Of a stretch of 53,741 nt of DNA, positions 41,671 through 49,855 are shown piece after piece. Within the stretch, counting starts at the first letter, position 1. Every line of letters starts with the position of its first letter. The translations under genes were made by a program, and so were the position numbers. Origin of the DNA: CAYJPA01 sp964371945 (lineage in GTDB: Bacteria > Chloroflexota > Chloroflexia > Thermomicrobiales > UBA6265); contig CAYJPA010000034.1 of assembly GCA_964371945.1 (NCBI GenBank), positions 1 through 53,741 of the forward strand, written 5' to 3'. A model generated the notes under the pieces. That model did not search any database. It was not told the DNA's origin and was given only the letters and a program-made list of their open reading frames with translations.

Positions 41671-43710
41671 TCAGGCTCCGATCGTCACAATGAGATTGCC
41701 GAAGGTATCGACGACGAGCGAATCGCTCGGAAAGATCACGGTGATGTGCGCGGGTTCTTCGACAATTGCGGGTCCGGCGATTTCGTTCCCTGCTTTCAGC
41801 AAGCGGCGATCGTAGACATTGCAGTTGTGCCGGGCGCCGGCGACATGAACGCCGCGGGTTTCACGGATCGCGGCTGTCGCATTCGAGTCGCCTTGTTCGA
41901 TCTCGGTGATTTCCAGTTTCTGCATTTCGCCGAACGAGCGCAGCCGGAAGGTAACCGTTTCACGGCCACTCGGCATATCGTGACCGAAGCGGAGGTGATG
42001 CCGTTCATCGAACCGGCGAGCGAGCGTATCGGGCAGGGTGGCATTCAGCGCGATGCCGTCCATCGGCACTTCAACCTCGTGACCCTGACCCTCGTATCGC
42101 GCTTCGACCGATCGCTCGAACGTGACGCGATCTTCAGGAACCGCCGCTTCCTGCATCAACGCGCGCGCCTCCGCTTCCATCTCGCCGAAGAGTGTCGCGA
42201 CCAGCGTAGGATCGAGGTCGGCGATCGATTGCACGTAGCTGCGAGCGAAGGTGCCGACGATATCGGCGCTGAGCATGCCCCAGGCGGAAAATGCGGCTGG
42301 GTGATTCGGTATGACGACGGTTGGAATGTCGAGATTTCGGGCCACGTCGCACGCAAAGAGTCCGCCGCCACCGCCGAAGCCGAGCAACGCGAAGTCGCGC
42401 GGATCGTAACCCTGTCCAACCAGCACCTGGCGAGTGACGTCGGCCATGTTGTTGCGGGCGACGGTCAGGATGCCTTCGGCCGCCCGGTCAAGATCGAGAC
42501 CAAGACCGGCCGCGATCCGGCCGACTCCCTCTTTCGCGAGTTCGACGTTCAGCGTGATTTCTCCGCCGGCAAAGCGTGAAGCGTCGATCAGTCCGGAAAC
42601 GACGGCCGCGTCGGTGACGGTTGGATTCGTTCCGCCTTTGTCGTAGCACATCGGGCCGGGATCGGCGCCGGCGCTGCCGGGGCCGACGTTGAGCATGCCG
42701 CCCTGATCGACCGAAGCGATGCTTCCGCCGCCCGCGCCGACGCTGCGAACATCGATGCTGGAAACTTTGGCCACGTAGCCGAGGATTTCATGTTCAGTCC
42801 GGAGCACATTCTTGCCGTCGACCACGACCGAGACATCGTAGCTCGTACCGCCGACATCCGCGGTCACGAGATTTCGTCGACCCGTGACCGATGCAAGATA
42901 AGCGGCGCCAATCGCGCCGCCGGCCGGACCAGATGCAAGCATCTGGATCGGAGCCCGCTCGATCGCGTCGATGGTGGAGACGCCGCCGGTCGAATTCGCG
43001 ATCAATGGATCGTGACCGACCCCGATGACATCGTGGAAATCGCGTTGCAGCCGGCGAAGATAGCTGACTACCGGCTTCTTGACATAAGCATCAATCGCGG
43101 TTGAGCTCGCCCGCTCGTACTCCCGGATTTCCCGCGCCACTTCGTGACTCATCGAAACATAAACGTCCGGCCAGAGCTCGCGAATGATGTCGCGAATCTC
43201 GATCTCGTGCGCTGGATTGGCATAGGAGTGGAGGAGACAAATCGCGATCGTGGCAACACCCGCGCTGCAAAATGTTGCGACGGCGGCTTCAACATCGGCG
43301 CGATCGACCGGAGTCATGACCTCTCCGGTAAAGCGCAGACGCTCGGTCACCTCAAGGCGCAAAGCCCTTGGAATGAGCGGAGCGGGCTTCTTCCAGAAGA
43401 TGTCGTAAATGTGATCGTCGGGCCGGTTGATGCGCCGGATTTCGAGCGAATCACGAAAGCCCTTAGTCGTGATCAATCCGGTTTTGGCGCCACCCATCAC
43501 AATCAGTGCGTTCGTCGCGACGGTGGATCCGTGCACGAACTGCCCGATTTGCACTGCCGGGACGTGGGTCTTGTGTGTCGCTTCAAGTACCCCCTGAACG
43601 ACATCTGCCGGCGTCGTCGCTGACTTGTCGGCGAGGACTTCTCCAGTTTCGTCATCTACCCAGACGATGTCGGTGAATGTGCCACCGATGTCCGTTGCCA
43701 TTCGTATCAC
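41671..43710 (-). CDS. hyuA: Hydantoinase A/oxoprolinase family ATP-dependent subunit (full length)
   Basis: The 679-residue ASKHA-fold subunit. RMATDIGGTFTDIVW is the phosphate-1 loop, TADVGGTSYDVSVV the second nucleotide loop, and LLGFGGGGGLFACDVA the adenosine motif. The C-terminal domain (EARYEGQGHEVEVP) is the part missing from the shorter paralogue at 48208. GTG 43710 is chosen because AGAGGA stands eight bases upstream; the frame reaches 43776 and would overlap the DUF917 gene. It lies directly before hyuB, so the two encode a classical HyuAB pair. Confidence 0.91.
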   Translation of the reverse strand: MIRMATDIGGTFTDIVWVDDETGEVLADKSATTPADVVQGVLEATHKTHVPAVQIGQFVHGSTVATNALIVMGGAKTGLITTKGFRDSLEIRRINRPDDHIYDIFWKKPAPLIPRALRLEVTERLRFTGEVMTPVDRADVEAAVATFCSAGVATIAICLLHSYANPAHEIEIRDIIRELWPDVYVSMSHEVAREIREYERASSTAIDAYVKKPVVSYLRRLQRDFHDVIGVGHDPLIANSTGGVSTIDAIERAPIQMLASGPAGGAIGAAYLASVTGRRNLVTADVGGTSYDVSVVVDGKNVLRTEHEILGYVAKVSSIDVRSVGAGGGSIASVDQGGMLNVGPGSAGADPGPMCYDKGGTNPTVTDAAVVSGLIDASRFAGGEITLNVELAKEGVGRIAAGLGLDLDRAAEGILTVARNNMADVTRQVLVGQGYDPRDFALLGFGGGGGLFACDVARNLDIPTVVIPNHPAAFSAWGMLSADIVGTFARSYVQSIADLDPTLVATLFGEMEAEARALMQEAAVPEDRVTFERSVEARYEGQGHEVEVPMDGIALNATLPDTLARRFDERHHLRFGHDMPSGRETVTFRLRSFGEMQKLEITEIEQGDSNATAAIRETRGVHVAGARHNCNVYDRRLLKAGNEIAGPAIVEEPAHITVIFPSDSLVVDTFGNLIVTIGA

Positions 43711-43726
43711 GGTCAGTTTCCTCTCC

Positions 43727-44842
43727 TCAGATCGGTACGGCGCCTTCCATTGGGACGTAGTCCAAGTCGAATCCAAAGTGGCGCGGTCCCCAGACCTTGA
43801 GCGCGGCCGGGGTGCGCATGATCGGCGGAACCGAAACGGCCATCACCTTGACGCGCTGGCCGTAGCGCAATTCCTCAGTCGTGATCGGTTCCGCGGTTTC
43901 GGAGTCGAGGATGCAAATCAAGTCCGGAACGACCGCCAGCACGCCCCGCCGCGTGCGAGTGATCAGATTCTCATTTTGAAACTCGATCTCCATCAATTCG
44001 CTCTCGCTTGTGCCATTTGCTTCCAATTCCTGGATCTTGATCGTGCCTTTGGCGAATCCTTCAGAGGTTCGCCGGAAGACCTCGACGATTTTGCCGGTGA
44101 AGATCACCTTCGCCGGGCTGTAGCTGGTGTCCGAAAGCGTTTCGATCAGGTGCGCTAACGGGTCGATGTGCTCCTCGCGCGCATGGCGAATCGCCCGCCC
44201 GATCTTGAGCCCGATCCCGATGGTGCCGGCGATCGAGACCCGCTTGGCGGTCGCGCCGTCCATCGCATACTCAGCGATGTAGGCGACACCGCCCATCCGG
44301 ATTGTGACTCCTCGAGCGAGCCATTCCGCCATGTAGTTGTCGTGCGACTCGATCAGCGTTTGGTCGCCGTGGTCGTTCGTGACGACCATCGGCGTGCCGG
44401 AAACGCCGTAGATGTGGAACGTTTCGTGAAAGAGCTCCGGGAAGGCGCGGCCCATGCCGTCGGCGTCGACCACCGGAATCCCGAGCCGCAATGCAACGAC
44501 CAACGGGATCATCGAATTCACGCCGCCAGCCTCGATCGGCATCGTCGCAAACGCGGTTTTTCCAAGATGCCGTTCCAGTCGCTTGAACGACGACGCGGCT
44601 TCCAGGCCCTGGGGCAGTTTTTCGACGATGCAAGTCGGCGCGCCCATCATCGCGGTGGGAATAACGAGCGCGTCGTCGGGAAGATCGGCCAAATCCATCA
44701 GATCGAGCTCGCGGCCGGTCTCCGCCATGGCCGATTCGACCATCAGCCGTCCAACGTACGGATTGCCGCCGCCGCCGGTGCCGAGAAAGGCGGCGCCTCG
44801 CCCAAGATCCGGCAGATCGGCGGCGGTAAGTTTGAGACCCAT
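43727..44842 (-). CDS. DUF917 family protein (S-methyl-thiohydantoin-desulfurase-like), paralogue 1
   Basis: The 371-residue protein belongs to Pfam DUF917, whose members have more recently been described, from memory, as S-methyl-thiohydantoin desulfurases. Conserved landmarks are AAFLGTGGGGNPYVG, IPTAMMGAP, IEAGGVNS, DADGMGRAFPEL, FQNENLITRT and the C-terminal GPRHFGFDLDYVP. ATG 44842 has GAGGA eight bases before it; the upstream GTG at 44848 is too close. It lies 12 bp after the second DUF917 gene and 16 bp before hyuA. It may supply the hydantoin that HyuAB opens (inference). Confidence 0.88.
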   Translation of the reverse strand: MGLKLTAADLPDLGRGAAFLGTGGGGNPYVGRLMVESAMAETGRELDLMDLADLPDDALVIPTAMMGAPTCIVEKLPQGLEAASSFKRLERHLGKTAFATMPIEAGGVNSMIPLVVALRLGIPVVDADGMGRAFPELFHETFHIYGVSGTPMVVTNDHGDQTLIESHDNYMAEWLARGVTIRMGGVAYIAEYAMDGATAKRVSIAGTIGIGLKIGRAIRHAREEHIDPLAHLIETLSDTSYSPAKVIFTGKIVEVFRRTSEGFAKGTIKIQELEANGTSESELMEIEFQNENLITRTRRGVLAVVPDLICILDSETAEPITTEELRYGQRVKVMAVSVPPIMRTPAALKVWGPRHFGFDLDYVPMEGAVPI

Positions 44843-44854
44843 TTTCACGTTCCT

Positions 44855-45940
44855 CTATGACTTCCCGAAGCGTGTCTCGACCGGGACGTAGTCGATGTCG
44901 TATTTGAAGTGGCGAGGTCCACCAAGCTCGATGCCTGCCGACGTCCGCCACTTTTCGTCGCATGGGATGCCGAGAATGCTGACACGGAAACCGTAGCGAA
45001 GGTGCTCGGTCGTGATTGGATCGCCGCGCTCAGTGTCGAGAATCGCGATCAGGTCCGGCACTGAAACGATGATCTCGCCGTTCTCGATGACGACCAGGTG
45101 CTCATTCTGGAAGCGAACCGTCATCGTCCGGCCGGCATAGTCATCGACGCCCTCGATGATCGTTTCGCCGAGCGCCCAACCTCTTTCGGTCCTTCGTTTG
45201 ACATCTGTGATGCGGCCGTCGATGAGGCGGAAACCCTTCGTCTCTCTCGTCACCGCGTCGATTGGATCGGTGTGCGAGGTTTGAGCATTGCGGATCGCGG
45301 CGCCGATTCGCTCGGCGTAGCTGACGGTGTTGAGCACCGCCGCGATCTTCAGATCCCTGACCAAGATCGGGAAGGCAAAACCACCGGCGATCGCACCGAA
45401 CTCGATCGCCGCGGGGCGAGCGAGCCGTTCGGCCCAAAAGTTGTCGATCGAGTCGATAATCACCGAGTTTCCTCGGGCATCGGCGACCACGATCGGTGCC
45501 GCGCTGTGACCATAAAGCGTGAGCGTCACAAGTTGGATCTCAGGGTAAGCGCGGCCCATGGTGTCGCCATCGATCACCGGCAAACCCAGCTCGCCGGCGA
45601 CGGCGAAGGGGATCACCGAGTTCATGCCGCCGATCTCGGCCGACATGATCGCGCCGACCTTCCGCCCCATCCAGCGTTGCATCGCCTCGTAGGCGACGCG
45701 CAACTCACGGTCGAGCGTGATCCGCTCGAGGAAAGGGACCGGAGAGCCGATTCCAAATGGAAAGACCACCAGGTCGTCGTCATCGAGCTCATCGATTTCG
45801 ACCAACCGCGGCGGACCGTACTTATCGATCGCCTGGAGCGCGGCGAGCTTGCCGAGGTAAGGATCGCCGCCTCCGCCTGTTCCCAGAACAGCAGACCCGG
45901 TGGCGATGTCCTCGATTTCGGCTTTGTGCAGCAACCTCAC
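44855..45940 (-). CDS. DUF917 family protein, paralogue 2 (divergent pocket)
   Basis: The 361-residue protein shares the DUF917 frame: AVLGTGGGGDPYLGKL, AEIGGMNSVIPF, DGDTMGRAYPE, FQNEHLVVIENG, GPRHFKYDIDYVP. The second motif, IP(S/T)AMMGAP in the other two paralogues, is FPFGIGSPVPF here, and DAD is DGD. Substrate specificity may therefore differ. GTG 45940 has AGGAG eight bases upstream. It follows a 203-bp gap containing two REP-like stems, so it may be the first gene of a sub-operon. Confidence 0.87.
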   Translation of the reverse strand: MRLLHKAEIEDIATGSAVLGTGGGGDPYLGKLAALQAIDKYGPPRLVEIDELDDDDLVVFPFGIGSPVPFLERITLDRELRVAYEAMQRWMGRKVGAIMSAEIGGMNSVIPFAVAGELGLPVIDGDTMGRAYPEIQLVTLTLYGHSAAPIVVADARGNSVIIDSIDNFWAERLARPAAIEFGAIAGGFAFPILVRDLKIAAVLNTVSYAERIGAAIRNAQTSHTDPIDAVTRETKGFRLIDGRITDVKRRTERGWALGETIIEGVDDYAGRTMTVRFQNEHLVVIENGEIIVSVPDLIAILDTERGDPITTEHLRYGFRVSILGIPCDEKWRTSAGIELGGPRHFKYDIDYVPVETRFGKS

Positions 45941-46014
45941 ATTAAGGTCTCCTCTGGTTCGATAGTTTTGTCAGTGTTCGCGACCGATGAAGTTGGCATG
46001 TCATGCCGTCGCAA

Positions 46015-46039
46015 GGGCAGACACGGCGATCTGCCTCTA
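46015..46039 (+). repeat. REP-like stem-loop, copy 2
   Basis: GGGCAGA-CACGGCGA-TCTGCCT-CTA. It has the same loop and tail as copy 1 (39807). The middle stem pair is G-C here and G-U there; the outermost pair is G-U. Confidence 0.7.
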
Positions 46040-46080
46040 GGAATTCGCAACGCGTCCTTCCGATGTCTGCCGCGCTGTCG

Positions 46081-46105
46081 TAGGGGTCAATCGCCGTGTT
46101 GACCC
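46081..46105 (-). repeat. REP-like stem-loop, copy 3 (inverted)
   Basis: On the minus strand GGGTCAA-CACGGCGA-TTGACCC-CTA. The loop is identical to copy 2, but both stem strands changed together, which indicates selection on pairing. Copies 2 and 3 face each other in one intergenic gap. Confidence 0.7.
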
Positions 46106-46143
46106 TCTTGCTAAATCAATGCTATGAGTGACAAGGGCGGGTT

Positions 46144-46734
46144 TCATGCCGTTTCTGGCTCCGGGTCGTGTTGTCCGGGCCGATCCCAAAACGTCAAATC
46201 GCGAACGGTGACCGGTTTGGGCGCGTTCGGATTGATAACTCGTCTCACCGGCGCCGGATAGCCCAAGATCAAAATGAACTCCGGCGACAGATTCGAAGGC
46301 AGCTCCAGCATTGCGCCGACCGCGCTCTTGCTGAACGACGTCACTGGACACGAGCCGAGCCCGAGTGCCTGCGCCATGGTGGTCATGCTCATCGCGGCGG
46401 TGCCGACATCGATGTGATGCACTGTCCACGGCTCGACGTGCATCGAGTCCTCTTCGGCCTGCTCGGTCTCGATCATGAGCACGATCAACGCCGGCGGTTC
46501 CGTCAACATTCCGGGTGAAGCTGAGCGGACCAGGCTGATCTCAAGAGGATCGCGCACAACCATGAAACGATGGGGATAGCGCATTCCACCGCTGGTGGCC
46601 CATCTCCCGGCTTCGACAATCTTCTGTAGAACATCCACCGGAACCGGCTGATCGGTGAACTGGCGGGAAACCCGCCGTTTCCGCATCATCGCGAGCAGGG
46701 AATCGGGGTCGACAGGCAATGTCTTGTCGGTCAT
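46144..46734 (-). CDS. Nitroreductase-family flavoprotein
   Basis: The 196-residue FMN-dependent NAD(P)H oxidoreductase has the family N-terminus MRKRRVSRQFTDQPVPVD (FMN phosphate contacts), EAGRWATSGGMRYPHRFMVV and the C-terminal ILILGYPAP. It may reduce nitro groups, quinones or a ring C=C/C=N bond. Within a hydantoin-type operon a ring reductase or dehydrogenase role is plausible but unproven. It overlaps the small DUF6092-like gene by 4 bp; AAGGGAG lies before the ATG. Confidence 0.88.
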   Translation of the reverse strand: MTDKTLPVDPDSLLAMMRKRRVSRQFTDQPVPVDVLQKIVEAGRWATSGGMRYPHRFMVVRDPLEISLVRSASPGMLTEPPALIVLMIETEQAEEDSMHVEPWTVHHIDVGTAAMSMTTMAQALGLGSCPVTSFSKSAVGAMLELPSNLSPEFILILGYPAPVRRVINPNAPKPVTVRDLTFWDRPGQHDPEPETA

Positions 46735-47081
46735 GAAGAACTCCCTTCGGCTTCGGAGAGCTCACGGACGCGTTTCAATTCAGCGGCGGCTTTCGCGGGG
46801 ATTTGGCGCAAGAAGTCGTAATAGGCTGCTTTGTCCCACATCAACTGCGTTTTGTTGGTGTCGATCTCATCTTTGTACGCCCGGAAGAAGTCGCCCGAAG
46901 TTTCGGGATCGTTCTCGAGCATCAAGCCCATCATGCGGCTGGCGCCGTCGATCAACCTGAATGTGCCGTAGTAGATCGGCTCATGCAGGCAGATTTCGGC
47001 GGAGCTGACCAGAAACGTGATGATTTCGAGCGCCTGTTCTTCGGTCAGCACCAGTTTCTTGCCGGTTGCGGCCTCGGACAC
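46731..47081 (-). CDS. Small conserved protein, DUF6092-like
   Basis: A 116-residue all-helical, soluble protein: LTEEQALEIITFLVSSAEIC, then LHEPIYYGTFRLIDGASRMM and a C-terminal charged helix. I associate this pattern with DUF6092, tentatively. No catalytic motif is visible. One Cys and two His near the middle (EICLHEP) might contact a ligand. The GTG start has GAGGAG eight bases before it. It sits between the third DUF917 gene and the nitroreductase with overlap or close spacing, so it is part of the pathway, perhaps as a subunit. Confidence 0.75.
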   Translation of the reverse strand: MSEAATGKKLVLTEEQALEIITFLVSSAEICLHEPIYYGTFRLIDGASRMMGLMLENDPETSGDFFRAYKDEIDTNKTQLMWDKAAYYDFLRQIPAKAAAELKRVRELSEAEGSSS

Positions 47082-47096
47082 GGTTTCCGCTCCTCT

Positions 47097-48176
47097 CTAG
47101 CCGTAGCGTTCTTCGACAGGGACATAGGTCGTTGGGTAGCCAAAATAACCCGGGCCGACAAGCTCCAGACCTTTTGGGCTTCGCCAGCGTGGATCGCACG
47201 GCATCGCCAGCACCGCGACCCTGAAGCCGTAGCGCAGCGTTTCGGTTGTGATCGGCTCGCCGGTTTCGGCATCGAGCACCGTGATCAGATCCGGCGTTGT
47301 GACGAGGACCTCGTCATCGGTTTGAGCAATCAGGAACTCGTTCTGAAAGGAAATCCGCAGTGTTTTGCCCTCGTATTCGCCAAGTCTGCCGATGGAAGCT
47401 TCACCCCGCGCGAAACCGGTTTCAGTTCTGCGGGCCACATCCGCGATTTTGCCGCGCCAGATGATGTAGCCATTGACCGCGCCGCGAACCGCTTCGATCG
47501 GATCGATATGCGCGGCGTGCGCTTCACGGATCGTCCGGCCGATCATCTCGATCTGCGTGATCGTGCGGCTGACCCCTGCTTCTTTGACCTGGGCGCCGGA
47601 CATCGGATAGAGCCCGATCATCGCCGAGCAACCCATGTCCACCGTTAGGGTCCGCGCGAAGGTCTCCGTCCATTTGTTATTGATTGTATTGATGACTGCA
47701 CTGTTGCCTTTCTCGTCGGCAATCGCCATCGGGGTCGCGGTGATGCCGTAGAGAGTGGGCATGCACATCTGGAGCTCGGGGTAGGCGCGACCCATCATGT
47801 CTGCATCGACCAAAGGAATGCCCAATTCCGCGGCGACCACGAACGGCGTCGTGGAGTTGAGCCCGCCCGCTTCGCACGACATGGTAGCGGTCGCTTTTCG
47901 CCCGAGAAACTCCTGGATCGCTTCGAATGCGGTCACGATCTCCGTTCCGCGCGGAATCTTTTCGAGCATGACCGTGGGCGCGCCCATCATCGCGGACGGG
48001 ATGATCAAGTCGTCGTCGTTGAGCTCGCTTGGGTCGAGCATCGTGACCGGTCCGCATCGTTCGATAGCGGCCTTGGCCATGAGCTTTCCGATGTACGGGT
48101 CGCCGCCGCCGCCGGTGCCGAGCACCGCCGCTCCGAGCGCAATATCGTCGAGTTGGTCTGCCGTGATCTGACGCAT
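47097..48176 (-). CDS. DUF917 family protein, paralogue 3
   Basis: A 359-residue DUF917 protein with all family landmarks: AAVLGTGGGGDPYIGKL, IPSAMMGAPTVMLEK, CEAGGLNSTTPF, DADMMGRAYPEL, FQNEFLIAQTD and GPGYFGYPTTYVP. It is closer to paralogue 1 in the AMMGAP motif. The Ser-Cys-Glu-Ala-Gly context supplies a Cys the others lack. AAGGAG precedes the ATG by eight bases. It lies 31 bp after the short HyuA-type gene, a HyuA/DUF917 pair seen repeatedly in bacteria (family knowledge). Confidence 0.88.
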   Translation of the reverse strand: MRQITADQLDDIALGAAVLGTGGGGDPYIGKLMAKAAIERCGPVTMLDPSELNDDDLIIPSAMMGAPTVMLEKIPRGTEIVTAFEAIQEFLGRKATATMSCEAGGLNSTTPFVVAAELGIPLVDADMMGRAYPELQMCMPTLYGITATPMAIADEKGNSAVINTINNKWTETFARTLTVDMGCSAMIGLYPMSGAQVKEAGVSRTITQIEMIGRTIREAHAAHIDPIEAVRGAVNGYIIWRGKIADVARRTETGFARGEASIGRLGEYEGKTLRISFQNEFLIAQTDDEVLVTTPDLITVLDAETGEPITTETLRYGFRVAVLAMPCDPRWRSPKGLELVGPGYFGYPTTYVPVEERYG

Positions 48177-48207
48177 GAAAAGGCTCCTTGACTTGAGACG
48201 CGGGCCT

Positions 48208-49758
48208 CTACTTGGTGAGTGTCAGATCGCCGACCGCTTTGACGCGAATGCGCGTGGCGTTTCCAGGAAGGTAGGTTAGCGGCACGTCCTCGACATCGAC
48301 GATCTGCACTGTCGCGGGGTCAGCCCCGGCCTCGACCGCCTTTGCAGTGGCTTCGGCCTTAGCATTGTCCAGCGCCTGATCGCGCGTCATCGACTCGAGC
48401 GAATAGACCCGGTCAACCTCGCCGGAGATTTGCGCGATTGCCGCGCCGACGGCATTTGCCGCCTCGAAGTGATCCGGCTTGACCATCTCCGAGGCCCCAG
48501 CGATCGTGCGTGAGATCAGGACACTGCCGCCGCCGACAATGATCACGGGCACCGCTTCGGAGCTCGTTTTCATCCGATCGACACCGACTTCGACCATTTC
48601 TTGGATACGGTTTACCGCGGCGTCGACCAAGGCTTTGTCGAGGTGCGCGACCTTGCTGGCGTCGCCGATATCGGCGATCCCGGCCGCGACCGCGATATCG
48701 CTGGTCGTCAAAACGCTTCCGCCGAAAATCAGCGCATCCCGTGTCAGGCGATACCCAACGCTGCGAGGCCCGATCTTGAGCGGCTCCTCCTGCACATGCG
48801 AGCCACCGCCCAGGCCGAACGAATAGACGTCGGGCATACGGAAATTGGTGCGCACGCCGCCGATATCTACCGCGACCGAGGCCTCACGCGGAAAGCCGTG
48901 GCTCAGGGCGCCGACATCGGAGGTCGTGCCGCCGATGTCGACCACCATTGCGTCTTTCAATCCGGAGAGGAATGCCGCACCGCGCATCGAGTTTGTCGGG
49001 CCGGAGGCGAAGGTCAACACCGGGTATTGCTCGGCAAAATCGGCGCTCATCAGGGTGCCGTCGTTCTGGGTCAGATAGAGAGGTGCAGTAATCCCCATTT
49101 CGCTGATCGAGCGACGGAACGCTTCGACGGTCTCTTTGGCCAGTTTGCGCAGGCAGGCGTTGAGGATCGCCGCGTTCTCCCGTTCCAGCAGGCCGATCCG
49201 GCCGATATCGCTCGACTTGGTGACGGTTGAACCGGGGACCTCGGCCTCGAGAATCGTCGCCGCCTGCTCTTCCATGCTGGTGTTGACCGGCGAGAAGACG
49301 GCGGAAACGGCGATTGCCGTAATTCCCTTAGCCCTGATATCCGCGGCCGCGGCTTTGATTTCGTCTGGGTCGAACTTCGAGATTTCTCGCCCGTCGAACT
49401 CGTTCCCGCCATGACAGAGATAGTAGTGACCGCCGAGCACATCGCGGAGATCGGGAGGCCAGTCAACCATCGGCGGAAGTGCGGCAGTTGCCGGAAGCCC
49501 TAACCGGACCGCCGCGACCGGCATCAACCGGCGGCGTTCGACCACCGCGTTGGTGAAGTGAGTCGTGCCGATCATCACTCCGGCGATCGCACTGGTCGAC
49601 GTTCCTGATGTTTCGAGCACGTGCTTGAGCGCGGTCGTGATGCCGCTGGTGACGTCCTCCGTTGTCGGCGTTTTGATCTTGCTGATCACTGTCAGATCGT
49701 CCATCAGCACGGCGTCCGTGTTTGTTCCGCCGACGTCGATTCCGATGCGCAGACTCAT
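48208..49758 (-). CDS. Short hydantoinase/oxoprolinase family protein (HyuA-type, 516 aa)
   Basis: An ASKHA-fold protein with RIGIDVGGTNTDAVLMD (phosphate 1) and VVDIGGTTSDVGAL (phosphate 2). The adenosine motif region is VPVIIVGGGSVLIS. At 516 residues it lacks the C-terminal domain of the 679-residue HyuA, and no HyuB gene accompanies it. Short forms of this kind are often found next to DUF917 genes, as here. It probably activates a ring carbonyl with ATP for the DUF917 partner (inference). GGAGG precedes the ATG. A strong stem-loop lies between it and dppF. Confidence 0.88.
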   Translation of the reverse strand: MSLRIGIDVGGTNTDAVLMDDLTVISKIKTPTTEDVTSGITTALKHVLETSGTSTSAIAGVMIGTTHFTNAVVERRRLMPVAAVRLGLPATAALPPMVDWPPDLRDVLGGHYYLCHGGNEFDGREISKFDPDEIKAAAADIRAKGITAIAVSAVFSPVNTSMEEQAATILEAEVPGSTVTKSSDIGRIGLLERENAAILNACLRKLAKETVEAFRRSISEMGITAPLYLTQNDGTLMSADFAEQYPVLTFASGPTNSMRGAAFLSGLKDAMVVDIGGTTSDVGALSHGFPREASVAVDIGGVRTNFRMPDVYSFGLGGGSHVQEEPLKIGPRSVGYRLTRDALIFGGSVLTTSDIAVAAGIADIGDASKVAHLDKALVDAAVNRIQEMVEVGVDRMKTSSEAVPVIIVGGGSVLISRTIAGASEMVKPDHFEAANAVGAAIAQISGEVDRVYSLESMTRDQALDNAKAEATAKAVEAGADPATVQIVDVEDVPLTYLPGNATRIRVKAVGDLTLTK

Positions 49759-49799
49759 TCCTTTGCCTCCCTCAGACGGTGCTGTTTACACGTTTCCGC

Positions 49800-49831
49800 T
49801 CGAGTGGGCACGGCAACTCGTGCCCACTCGA
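49800..49831. repeat. Strong palindrome between dppF and the short hyuA
   Basis: TCGAGTGGGCACG-gcaact-CGTGCCCACTCGA: a perfect 13-bp stem with a 6-base loop and no T-run. It is either a REP-like repeat or a processing stem that sets the ratio of transporter to enzyme mRNA. Confidence 0.65.
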
Positions 49832-49855
49832 CTGGTTTCCAGTTGGTCGCTCCGA

